NCBI GenBank assembly: GCA_903872875.1
Contig: CAIQMJ010000166.1
Location: 1 to 8,116, forward strand
From: an uncultured Variovorax sp.
GTDB lineage: Bacteria; Pseudomonadota; Gammaproteobacteria; Burkholderiales; Burkholderiaceae_C
DNA length: 8,116 nucleotides
Reading direction: 5' to 3'
Position numbers and translations under genes: made by a program. Below are positions 1 to 7,043 of the stretch, piece after piece. The notes under the pieces were generated by a model. That model did not search any database, was not told the DNA's origin, and was given only the letters and a program-made list of their open reading frames with translations. The stretch's first letter is position 1, and each line of letters starts with the position of its first letter.

Positions 1-1361
1 CGCATCATGTCGATCGCACCGGCGCCGGCTTCGTCCACCAGGAATGCCATCTTGTGAAGACCGACGCCGTGCTCACCCGAACAGGTGCCCTCCAGCGCGA
101 TCGCGCGCGACACCAAGGCGTGGTTCAGCGCCTCGGCCTTTGCGCGCTCCTCCGCATCGTTCGGGTCGATCAGGTAGCCGAAGTGGAAGTTGCCATCGCC
201 CACGTGGCCGACTAGGAAGTAGGGAATGCCGCTCGCATCGGCTTCGGTCACCGATTCGAGCAGGCAGTCGGCCAGGCGCGAGATCGGCACGCACGTGTCG
301 GTCGAGATCGCGCGACAGCCCGGACGGGACTGGATCGCCGCGAAGTAGGCGTTGTGCCGTGCCGTCCAGAGGCGCGTGCGTTCTTCCGGTGTGGTGGCCC
401 ACTCGAAGGCGTTGCCGCCGTGCTCGCTGGCCAACTCCTGCACCGTCTCGGCCTGTTCCTTCACGCCGGCTGGCGAGCCGTGGAACTCCATCAGCAGCAT
501 CGGTTCCTCGCGCAGGCCCAGCTTGGCGTAGTTGTTCACCATGCGAACCGTGTTGGCGTCGATCAACTCCACGCGCGCGATGGGCACGCCCAGCTGGATC
601 GTTTCGATCGTCGTGCGCACCGCGGCCTCGATGCTCGGGAACGAGCAGATCGCCGCTGACACCGCCTCGGGCAGCGGATAGATCCGCAGCGTGATCTCCG
701 TGACCACGCCCAGTGTGCCCTCGCTGCCGACCATCAGCCGCGTGAGGTCGTAGCCTGCGGCCGATTTGCGCGCGCGCGTGCCGGTCCGGATCGTCTCGCC
801 GCTGGCCGTCACCACCTCGAGCGCCAGCACGTTCTCGCGCATGGTGCCGTAGCGCACCGCGTTCGTACCGCTGGCGCGCGTCGCCGTCATGCCGCCGATG
901 GATGCGTCCGCGCCCGGGTCGATCGGGAAAAACAGGCCGGCGCTCTTGAGTTCCTCATTGAGCTGCTTGCGCGTCACGCCGGGCTGCACCGTCACCGTCA
1001 GGTCGTCCGCGTTCACCGACACGATCCCGCTCATGCGCGACACGTCGACGCTGATGCCGCCCTGCACCGCGAGCAGGTGGCCTTCCAGCGATGAGCCGAC
1101 CCCGAAGGGAATCACCGGCACGCTGTGGTCGCTTGCAAAACGGACCGCATCGGCCACGTCCTGCGTGCTCTCGGCGAAGACCACGGCTGACGGCGGTGGT
1201 GCGTCGAAGGACGACTCGTCGCGGCCATGCTGCGTGCGTACCGACAAGGCGGTGGAGCAGCGCTCGCCGAAGCGCGCCTTCAGCGCCTCGATCAACGCCT
1301 CCGGCACATCGCGCAGGGCGATCTCGGGCGTGAGGTGGGCGAGGGCTGTCGGTGCGTTCAT
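1..1361 (-). CDS. FAD-linked oxidase, D-lactate dehydrogenase (cytochrome)/GlcD-like, 3' end beyond window
   Basis: Reading leftward from ATG 1361-1359, an open frame of 453 codons reaches the window edge without a stop. It shows the FAD_binding_4 plus FAD-oxidase C-terminal architecture of D-2-hydroxyacid dehydrogenases. Around residues 81-110 is the FAD pyrophosphate-binding loop (IPFGVGSSLEGH). Around 147-220 are PIDPGADASIGGM, ASGTNAVRYGTM and GSEGTLGVVTEITLR. Near 385 is HVGDGNFHF and near 424 GTCSGEHGVG, both typical of the mitochondrial LDHD/yeast DLD type. Family members oxidise D-lactate, glycolate or similar 2-hydroxyacids and pass electrons to cytochrome c, an electron-transfer flavoprotein or quinone; the exact substrate here is unknown. 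The visible end (GAIDMMR) is where the family has about 20 residues left, so the gene is cut only by the window. The start is supported by AGGA ten bases upstream. It is divergent from the adenosyltransferase gene. Family is clear; naming it D-lactate rather than glycolate or another hydroxyacid dehydrogenase is a guess. Confidence 0.93.
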   Translation of the reverse strand, partial: MNAPTALAHLTPEIALRDVPEALIEALKARFGERCSTALSVRTQHGRDESSFDAPPPSAVVFAESTQDVADAVRFASDHSVPVIPFGVGSSLEGHLLAVQGGISVDVSRMSGIVSVNADDLTVTVQPGVTRKQLNEELKSAGLFFPIDPGADASIGGMTATRASGTNAVRYGTMRENVLALEVVTASGETIRTGTRARKSAAGYDLTRLMVGSEGTLGVVTEITLRIYPLPEAVSAAICSFPSIEAAVRTTIETIQLGVPIARVELIDANTVRMVNNYAKLGLREEPMLLMEFHGSPAGVKEQAETVQELASEHGGNAFEWATTPEERTRLWTARHNAYFAAIQSRPGCRAISTDTCVPISRLADCLLESVTEADASGIPYFLVGHVGDGNFHFGYLIDPNDAEERAKAEALNHALVSRAIALEGTCSGEHGVGLHKMAFLVDEAGAGAIDMM

Positions 1362-1434
1362 GATGGTGTTTTCCTGGGGCCCGGCGGGCAGGTCTACCAT
1401 TCTAAGAAACGTACTTCTTCAGGACACCATCATG
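1359..1434. repeat. mirrored start sites of the divergent gene pair (11-nt inverted repeat)
   Basis: The left arm CATGATGGTGT (1359-1369) is the exact reverse complement of the right arm ACACCATCATG (1424-1434). Each arm ends in the start codon of one of the two divergent genes, and each has an AGGA ribosome-binding motif just upstream (CAGGA at 1420-1424 on the right, CCAGGA reading leftward on the left). The translation starts of both genes therefore sit in near-identical context. It may be coincidence, a remnant of duplication, or a symmetrical regulator or mRNA element. Confidence 0.6.
1399..1404 (-). promoter_or_regulatory. candidate -10 element for the FAD-linked oxidase
   Basis: On the minus strand this reads TAGAAT, one mismatch from TATAAT, in the 70-bp region between the two divergent genes. 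It would place transcription start near 1391 and give a leader of about 30 nt. I see no good -35 hexamer at the usual spacing, so this is a suggestion only. No convincing promoter can be picked for the rightward gene; TACCAT at 1395-1400 is the nearest and overlaps this site. Confidence 0.25.
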
Positions 1435-2010
1435 GGCAATCGACTCACCCAGATCGCCACGCGCACCGGCGATGACGGCACCACCGGCCTTGGCGACAAC
1501 ACCCGTGTCCCCAAGGACCACCTGCGCGTCCATGCGATGGGCGACGTGGACGAGCTCAACTCGCAGATCGGCGTGCTGCTGTGCGAGCCGATGCCCGACG
1601 CCGTGCGTGAATTGCTGGTCGATGTGCAGCACCAGCTGTTCAACCTCGGCGGCGAACTGTCGATGCCCGGCTACACGCTGCTCAAGCCCGATGCGCTGCT
1701 GCAACTCGACAACGGACTTGCCGAGCACAACGCCGCGCTACCGCGTCTGGCCGAGTTCATCCTGCCCGCCGGCACCCGTGCCGCATCGATCGCCCACGTG
1801 TGCCGCACCGTCGCCCGCAGGGCCGAACGCGCGGTCGTCGCGCTCGGCGCCCAATCGACGATCAATGATGGCCCGCGCCAATATCTGAACCGGCTCAGCG
1901 ACCTGCTGTTCGTGCTGGCGCGTGTGCTCAACCGCATGGACGGCGGTGACGACGTGTACTGGAAGAGCGAGCGAATGGCGCGCAGCGCGGCGGCCGAATC
2001 GGACGACTGA
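1432..2010 (+). CDS. PduO-type ATP:cob(I)alamin adenosyltransferase
   Basis: This 192-residue protein has the length and motifs of PduO-type corrinoid adenosyltransferases (EC 2.5.1.17, human MMAB family). These cytoplasmic trimers transfer the adenosyl group of ATP to cob(I)alamin to make coenzyme B12. The ATP-binding N-terminal motif TRTGDDGTTGL lies at residues 10-20, followed by a basic/acidic stretch ending DVDELNS (38-44). The conserved helix RRAER is at 129-133 and LNRLSDLLF at 152-160, the region that contacts ATP and cobalamin in known structures. An open frame continues upstream to about 889, but that part is antisense to the FAD-linked oxidase. The start at ATG 1432 is fixed by AGGA at 1421-1424, by the family N-terminus and by the divergent layout. 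There is no cobalamin riboswitch space in the 70-bp leader. No B12 biosynthetic or B12-dependent gene is in view, so it may serve salvage or a distant mutase. Confidence 0.95.
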   Translation: MGNRLTQIATRTGDDGTTGLGDNTRVPKDHLRVHAMGDVDELNSQIGVLLCEPMPDAVRELLVDVQHQLFNLGGELSMPGYTLLKPDALLQLDNGLAEHNAALPRLAEFILPAGTRAASIAHVCRTVARRAERAVVALGAQSTINDGPRQYLNRLSDLLFVLARVLNRMDGGDDVYWKSERMARSAAAESDD

Positions 2011-2060
2011 GCACGCAGTGCTGCACCAACCCTCCTGGTCGGCGGGCGGGCAAACCACAC

Positions 2061-2076
2061 GCCGGGCGACCCCGGC
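2061..2076 (+). other. short GC hairpin after the adenosyltransferase gene
   Basis: GCCGGG, loop CGAC, CCCGGC form a perfect 6-bp stem 51 nt after the stop codon of the adenosyltransferase gene. No T-run follows, so it is not a standard rho-independent terminator. It might slow RNA decay or assist rho-dependent ending. The rest of the 189-nt gap up to the RcnB-like gene shows no ORF and no promoter I can support, although the next gene needs one unless it is read through. Confidence 0.3.
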
Positions 2077-2184
2077 GGTAGGACATCGACCACCGATACG
2101 TCGTCTTACCTCCTTCACGTACTGCGCACATCGCCCGTGGCCCGGCGACACATCGGCCGCGCAAACTGCAATCCTCAACAACGC

Positions 2185-2192
2185 AGAAGGAG
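2185..2192 (+). promoter_or_regulatory. strong ribosome binding site fixing the start of the RcnB-like gene
   Basis: AGAAGGAG lies 7 nt before ATG 2200. It decides between two in-frame ATGs: the upstream one at 2137 would put 21 arginine-rich residues before a complete signal peptide and has no such site. Confidence 0.85.
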
Positions 2193-2199
2193 TTCCAGA

Positions 2200-2646
2200 A
2201 TGATCCGATCCAAAAGCATGAGCGTCGCCACCGCTGCGCTGGCCCTGTGCATGGCGGCCGGCGGAGCCTTCGCGCAAGACCGGCGCGACGACCGTGGCCC
2301 TGGACCCGGCGACCGTGGCCGCATGGAGCAGAACAACCGCGGTGATCGTGGCCCCGGCCCGAGCGATCGCGGCCGCTTCGACAACGACCACCGTGGCGAC
2401 CGCCAGGACTTCCGCGACGGTCGCTTCGCCGACCGCCGCGGCTATCCTGAGCCGCATGCCGAATGGCGCCGCGGCGGCCGTGTGCCCAACGAGTACCGTG
2501 GCCGCAACTATGTGGTCGACGACTGGCGCAGCCATCGCCTGCAACAGCCGCCCCGCGGCTATCAGTGGGTCGGCGTAGGCGGCGACTACGTGCTCGCCGC
2601 GATCGCTACCGGCCTGATCGCGCAGATCATCGTCGGCAATCGCTGA
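2200..2646 (+). CDS. RcnB-like secreted protein (nickel/cobalt homeostasis family)
   Basis: The 148-residue product begins with a signal peptide: basic MIRSKSM, a hydrophobic core to about residue 22 and a cleavage site after AFA (residue 25). The mature N-terminal half is low-complexity, rich in Asp, Arg and Gly, and carries two 18-residue repeats starting DRGPGP. The C-terminal half has the RcnB-family (PF11776) pattern: EWRRGGRVPNEYR, YVVDDWRSHRLQQPPRGYQWVGVGGDYVLAAIATGLI, ending in a hydrophobic segment. E. coli RcnB is periplasmic and limits nickel/cobalt export by RcnA, but many short homologues have no RcnA partner and unknown roles. There is no RcnA-like exporter in the window. Histidines are few (three in the mature protein) and cysteines absent, so metal binding, if any, would rely mainly on Asp/Glu. 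It ends 81 nt before a strong terminator. Fold assignment is good; metal function is inference. Confidence 0.85.
   Translation: MIRSKSMSVATAALALCMAAGGAFAQDRRDDRGPGPGDRGRMEQNNRGDRGPGPSDRGRFDNDHRGDRQDFRDGRFADRRGYPEPHAEWRRGGRVPNEYRGRNYVVDDWRSHRLQQPPRGYQWVGVGGDYVLAAIATGLIAQIIVGNR
2290..2397 (+). repeat. 54-bp tandem duplication inside the RcnB-like gene
   Basis: Two adjacent in-frame 54-bp units (2290-2343 and 2344-2397) encode DRGPGPGDRGRMEQNNRG and DRGPGPSDRGRFDNDHRG. They differ mainly at third codon positions and in the MEQNN/FDNDH segment, so the duplication is not recent. A shorter degenerate DRQDFRDGRFADRRG follows. Confidence 0.85.
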
Positions 2647-2727
2647 ACGGGAAAAGCGGGCGGGGTGGTGGGTCCATTGGACTCATCGGTCCGATCCCGC
2701 TGATCGTCGACCCAACGTCAACGACCG

Positions 2728-2764
2728 AGCCCGGTGGCGCCGTGAAGCGCCGCCGGGCTCTTTT
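2728..2764 (+). terminator. rho-independent terminator of the RcnB-like gene
   Basis: AGCCCGGTGGCGC (2728-2740) pairs with GCGCCGCCGGGCT (2747-2759) over 13 bp with a single G-U wobble, closing a 6-nt loop CGTGAA. CTTTT follows directly at 2760-2764. It is polar: on the minus strand the stem is followed by GGTCGTTG with no T-run, so it should stop rightward transcription only. Confidence 0.92.
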
Positions 2765-2781
2765 CGTTGGACCTTCGCGGG

Positions 2782-3033
2782 TCAGTCGACGATGGTCGAT
2801 GCCGCCGTCTGGGCGCAGACGTTGCGCCCCGTGATGGTCAGGCGCAGTCCGCCGCCATGCCATTCGAGCCAGTTCAGGCTCACGTAGGCGTCGATCTCGC
2901 GGTCGTCGATGCGGTCGGCCTGGCGCTGCTTGAGCAATTCGACAGTGGCCGGCAGTCCTTGCCGCAATCGCTCGCGCTGTGCGGCCGCGGCTGCGGCCTT
3001 CGGGGAAGCGGGCGTTTGCTGGAGCGATGCCAT
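2782..3033 (-). CDS. small hypothetical protein (83 aa), family not recognised
   Basis: This is an 83-residue cytoplasmic-looking protein with no signal peptide or membrane segment. It has an Ala/Gln-rich head (residues 1-20), a charged helical middle (residues 20-45, RERLRQGLPATVELLKQRQADRIDDREIDAY) and a compact C-terminal part YVSLNWLEWHGGGLRLTITGRNVC. Its codon usage and its composition, with few runs of Arg, Pro or Ala beyond residue 20, look like a real gene rather than a shadow frame, and nothing convincing lies opposite. The IDDREIDAYVSLNWLEW-GG-LRLT-TG-N layout resembles a small winged-helix or DNA-binding fold, but I cannot name a family. The start at ATG 3033 has only a weak GGA upstream. 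It lies 82 nt after the last permease gene on the same strand and could be its distal operon member or a separate unit. It converges with the RcnB-like gene. Confidence 0.72.
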   Translation of the reverse strand: MASLQQTPASPKAAAAAAQRERLRQGLPATVELLKQRQADRIDDREIDAYVSLNWLEWHGGGLRLTITGRNVCAQTAASTIVD

Positions 3034-3053
3034 GGCGAATCCGTTTCAAGAAC

Positions 3054-3068
3054 TGAGGGACGCCCTCA
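3054..3068 (-). other. small hairpin between the last permease gene and the 83-residue gene
   Basis: TGAGGG, loop, CCCTCA form a perfect 6-bp stem with a 3-nt loop, 48 nt after the stop of the second permease gene. On the minus strand it is followed by GTTCTTG, too poor in T for a confident terminator. It may be a weak terminator of the importer operon or a leader element of the 83-residue gene. The minus strand of this 82-nt gap also has an A-rich stretch (about 3092-3107). Confidence 0.25.
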
Positions 3069-3115
3069 ATGTACCGCGCCGCACCACTTTTGCCTTACTT
3101 TTTTGACACAGCGCA

Positions 3116-3928
3116 TCATCCGAAGCGCAACGACCGGAGCCCGACCGTGCGATCGATCACGATCACCACCGCCAGCGTCAGCAGGATGCTCACCGTCGAT
3201 ACGGCCGCAGCCGTCGGGTCGAAATCCCAGCGCAGGTAGTCGAACAGCTGCAGCGGCAGCGTCGTCATGCCGATGCCCTTGAGCAGCAGCGACATGTTGA
3301 ACAGGTCGAAGGAGATCACGAAGGCGAAGAGCGCGCCCGTGATGATCCCGGACTTGATCAGCGGCAGCGTAACCCGGATGAACGCGCGCAGCGGCGACGC
3401 ACCCAGGCTGCGCGCCGCCTGTTCGAGCGACGCGTCCTGGTTGTAGAGCGTCGAGGCGACGTTGGTGAACACGTAGGGCAGCGTCACCAGCACGTGGCCG
3501 ATGACCAGCCCGAACATCGTCTTCGTGCCGATGCCCGTCGCGTACAGGAAGAACAGCAGCGCGATGGCGGTGAGGATCTCGGGGAGCATCAGCGGCAGCA
3601 TCAGCATCATCCGCAGGCTCTCCCGGAAGCGCGTGGCGTAGCGCACCACGTAGAGCGCGCCGGACACGCCGATCACCGTGGAACACACGGTGGCGATCGT
3701 CGCCACCTTCAGCGACGTGCCGATGGCGCGCATGAAGGCCTCGTTGGCGAACAGCGCGCCGAACCAGCGCAGCGAAATGCCCTGCGGCGGAAAGGTCAGC
3801 ACCTCGCCGGCGCTCAGCGACATCAGCATGATGACGACGATCGGCAGCAGCAGGAACGCGTAGACGGCGCCCACGTAGAACAGGCCGAAGCCATCGGCCA
3901 CCCGCGCGGCCAGGGGAGCGCGTCTCAT
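3116..3928 (-). CDS. ABC importer permease, PotC-like (second permease)
   Basis: This 270-residue inner-membrane protein belongs to the binding-protein-dependent permease family (BPD_transp_1). A short cytoplasmic start (MRRAPLAARVADG) precedes a first membrane segment around residues 15-36. Several further hydrophobic segments give the usual six-helix layout. The EAA-type coupling loop EQAARSLGASPLRAFIRVTLPL begins near residue 168; it docks on the ATPase. Length and motif match PotC/YdcV-type subunits, which pair with a PotB-like partner to form the channel. The start ATG overlaps the stop of the first permease gene as ATGA, so translation is probably coupled. It is the last clear gene of the operon. 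Confidence 0.93.
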   Translation of the reverse strand: MRRAPLAARVADGFGLFYVGAVYAFLLLPIVVIMLMSLSAGEVLTFPPQGISLRWFGALFANEAFMRAIGTSLKVATIATVCSTVIGVSGALYVVRYATRFRESLRMMLMLPLMLPEILTAIALLFFLYATGIGTKTMFGLVIGHVLVTLPYVFTNVASTLYNQDASLEQAARSLGASPLRAFIRVTLPLIKSGIITGALFAFVISFDLFNMSLLLKGIGMTTLPLQLFDYLRWDFDPTAAAVSTVSILLTLAVVIVIDRTVGLRSLRFG

Positions 3929-4826
3929 TGGATGCCCTTGGTGAAGATGCCGCTCACGCGCGCATAGATGAACACCGCCGCCATGCCGCTGAAGGCCAGT
4001 ACCAGCGCCTGGGCCGCGCCCATCGGCCACTGGAAGTTGTCGATCAGGTTCTGCACCACCAGCACCGACATGGTCTTGACCTGCGCGCCGCCCAGCATCA
4101 CCGGCGTGACGTAGGCGCTCAGCGTGAGCACGAAGACCAGGATGGTGCCAGCCTGGATGCCCGGCCACGACAGCGGTAGCGTGAGCCGCCAGAACACCTT
4201 CAGCCGCGATGCGCCGAGCGAGCGCGCCGCCTGCTCCAGCGTCGGGTCGATCGCCTGGATCACGCCGACCAGCGGCAGGATCATGAAGGGCAGGAACACG
4301 TGCACCAGCGCGATGGTCACGCCCAGGCGGTTGTTCATCAGCTGCAGGCCGGTCTGGATCAACCCCATGTCGATCAGCGCGCGATTCACCACGCCGTTGC
4401 CCGACAGCAGGATCAGCCAGCCGAAGCTGCGCACCACCACGCCGACCAGCAGCGGCGACAGCACGAGCACGTAGAGCAGGCTGCCCCAGCGCGACTTGGT
4501 ACGCGCCAGGTGGAAGGCCACCGGATAGCCCAGCAGCAGGCAGATCGGCACGGTCGTGAGGCCCAGCAGGATCGTGTCCCAGAGCACGCCCAGCACGTAG
4601 CCGTCGCCGAGTTGCGTCGCATAGTTGGACAGCGTGAAGCCCGCGCCGTAGGGCGCGCCGACGGCCGGCGGCCGCAGGCTCATGCTCACGATGTTGAGGT
4701 AGGGCAGCACCAGGAACACGCCGACCAGCACCAGCGCGGGCGCGATCAGCCAGAACGCGCGCCGTCCGAGCGGCGGCCTGCGCCGCGGCGCATCCATCGC
4801 AGGCGATGGCGCCGTCATGGTCGCGC

Positions 4827-4830
<4 letters not shown>
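3925..4830 (-). CDS. ABC importer permease, PotB-like (first permease)
   Basis: This 301-residue inner-membrane protein has a proline- and arginine-rich cytoplasmic tail (residues 1-24), then a first membrane helix (about 25-46, FWLIAPALVLVGVFLVLPYL) and further helices typical of PotB/YdcU-like permeases. The EAA loop EQAARSLGASRLKVFWRLTLPLSWPGI starts near residue 197. It forms the translocation pore with the second permease. The start ATG 4830 is chosen because it overlaps the ATPase stop as ATGA; in-frame ATGs at codons 5 and 12 would also preserve the domain. The polyamine-type label refers to the transporter family and does not fix the substrate. Confidence 0.93.
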
Positions 4831-5935
<1,105 letters not shown>

Positions 5936-5939
<4 letters not shown>

Positions 5940-6982
5940 TTCATCTCCCGGTTCCAGCGGTCGGTGATCGCCGCGACCTGCGGATTGACCTTGTTCCAGT
6001 CGAACTGGAAGATCTTTTTCATGCCCTCGCCGGCCACCGGCACGTCCTTGGCCAGTTCGGCATCGAGCTTCGACTTGGTGTTGGTCGGCGAGGTGAAGAA
6101 CTCCTTGGCCATCATTTCCTGCACGTCGGCGCGCAGGATGAAGTCGAGGTACTTGTAGGCCTCTTCCTTGGCGGGCGCGTTCTTCAGCACGTTGAAGGAC
6201 TGCTCGAAGGCCAGCACGCCTTCGGTCGGTACGACCATCTCGACCGGCACCCCCTTCTTCTGCAGGGCGACGATCTCGGGGAAGTCGATCACGGCCACGG
6301 TCACGTCGCCACGCGTGAGCATGGTCGACAGCGTGCCGCTGAAGTCCGCCTGGGTGAAGGGCAGCAGCTTCTTGACCTCGGTGAAGGCACGGTCGATCGC
6401 ATCCTGCGAGCCGCCGTAGAGCTTGGCCGTCATCAGCAGGAACAGCATCGCGGCCGTGTTGCCGATCTGGTAGAGGCCGATCTTGCCCTTGAACTCGGGG
6501 TTGCTCCACAGGTCCGACCACGACTTCGGCGGCGTCTTCACCAGGTCCTTGCGGTAACCGATGCCGATGGTCGACACGATGGCGCGCACGCCGTTGTCGC
6601 CCGGGTTGCGCAGGAACGGATAGGCATTGGCGAGGTTCGGCACCTTGGTCGCGGGGATCGGCTCGAAGTAGCCTTCGGCGCGCACCAGGCTCGCGATGTT
6701 CTCGTTGAGCATCAGGATGCTGTAGGGCGGCTTCTCGATGCCGGCGGCGCGCAGGTTGGCGACGAAGTTCTTGCCGAGGCCCACGTCCAGCGTGGTTTCC
6801 ACGCCGCTCGACTTCTGGAACATCGGCATCAGGTCGGTGCGCCAGAACTTCTCCCAGCGTCCGCCGTAGGTGTTGACGACCAGGTTCTGGGCGGCCAGCG
6901 AGAGGCCGGGAATGGCGAGTGCCGACATGCCGGCGGCCGCGACCATGGCTTGCAGGTAATCGCGGCGGGAAAAGTTTTTCAT
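5936..6982 (-). CDS. ABC importer solute-binding protein with Tat signal, PotD/family 1-like
   Basis: This 348-residue extracytoplasmic receptor would deliver substrate to the permeases. The N-terminus carries a twin-arginine motif SRRDYLQ (residues 5-11), a moderately hydrophobic stretch AMVAAAGMSALAIPGLSLA and a likely cleavage site near residues 30-31, so export in folded form by the Tat system is predicted. The mature part starts LVVNTYGGRWEKFWR and continues with segments typical of the SBP_bac_6/8 group: NENIASLVRAEGYFEPI, GIGYRKDL, PKSWSDLWSNPEFKGKIGLY and YKYLDFILRADVQ. This group includes receptors for polyamines, iron, aminoethylphosphonate and other small compounds. I cannot tell which applies. 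ATG 6982 is supported by AAGGA five bases upstream. It follows the dioxygenase by 50 nt, a gap containing a hairpin. Confidence 0.93.
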
Positions 6983-7026
6983 GAGGGTCCTTGAAGAAGA
7001 AAAAGGAGGAACGAGGGGTGTTCGGT

Positions 7027-7043
7027 CAGGCGTCAGGCGCCTG
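7027..7043 (-). other. intercistronic hairpin between dioxygenase and binding-protein genes
   Basis: On the minus strand CAGGCG, loop CCTGA, CGCCTG form a 6-bp stem covering the dioxygenase stop codon. An overlapping 10-bp palindrome CAGGCGCCTG (7034-7043) and a direct repeat GTCAGGC GTCAGGC (plus strand 7025-7038) are part of the same structure. It is followed by a pyrimidine-rich leader rather than an immediate T-run. It could be a partial terminator or an RNA-stabilising element that lets the binding protein be made in excess of the other subunits. Confidence 0.35.

Noticed and set aside
889..1431. Rightward open frame continuing in phase into the adenosyltransferase, which would give a 373-residue protein
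   Set aside because: The 5' part lies opposite the clearly conserved FAD-linked oxidase and crosses the divergent intergenic region; the real start at 1432 has its own ribosome site and matches the family N-terminus.
1362..1431. Cobalamin riboswitch ahead of the adenosyltransferase gene
   Set aside because: The leader is at most 70 nt, far too short for the roughly 200-nt cobalamin riboswitch, and no B12-box-like sequence is seen.
2137..2199. Upstream in-frame ATG of the RcnB-like gene
   Set aside because: It would place an arginine-rich stretch before a complete signal peptide, and the strong AGAAGGAG site serves ATG 2200.
1738..2544. Leftward 268-residue frame opposite the adenosyltransferase and RcnB-like genes
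   Set aside because: It spans two convincing rightward genes and their gap, has repetitive Ala/Val/Arg composition and no recognisable motif.
2677..2694. Small hairpin TTGGAC/GTCCGA downstream of the RcnB-like stop
   Set aside because: Only six pairs with a wobble and no T-run; the strong terminator at 2728-2764 explains transcript ending.
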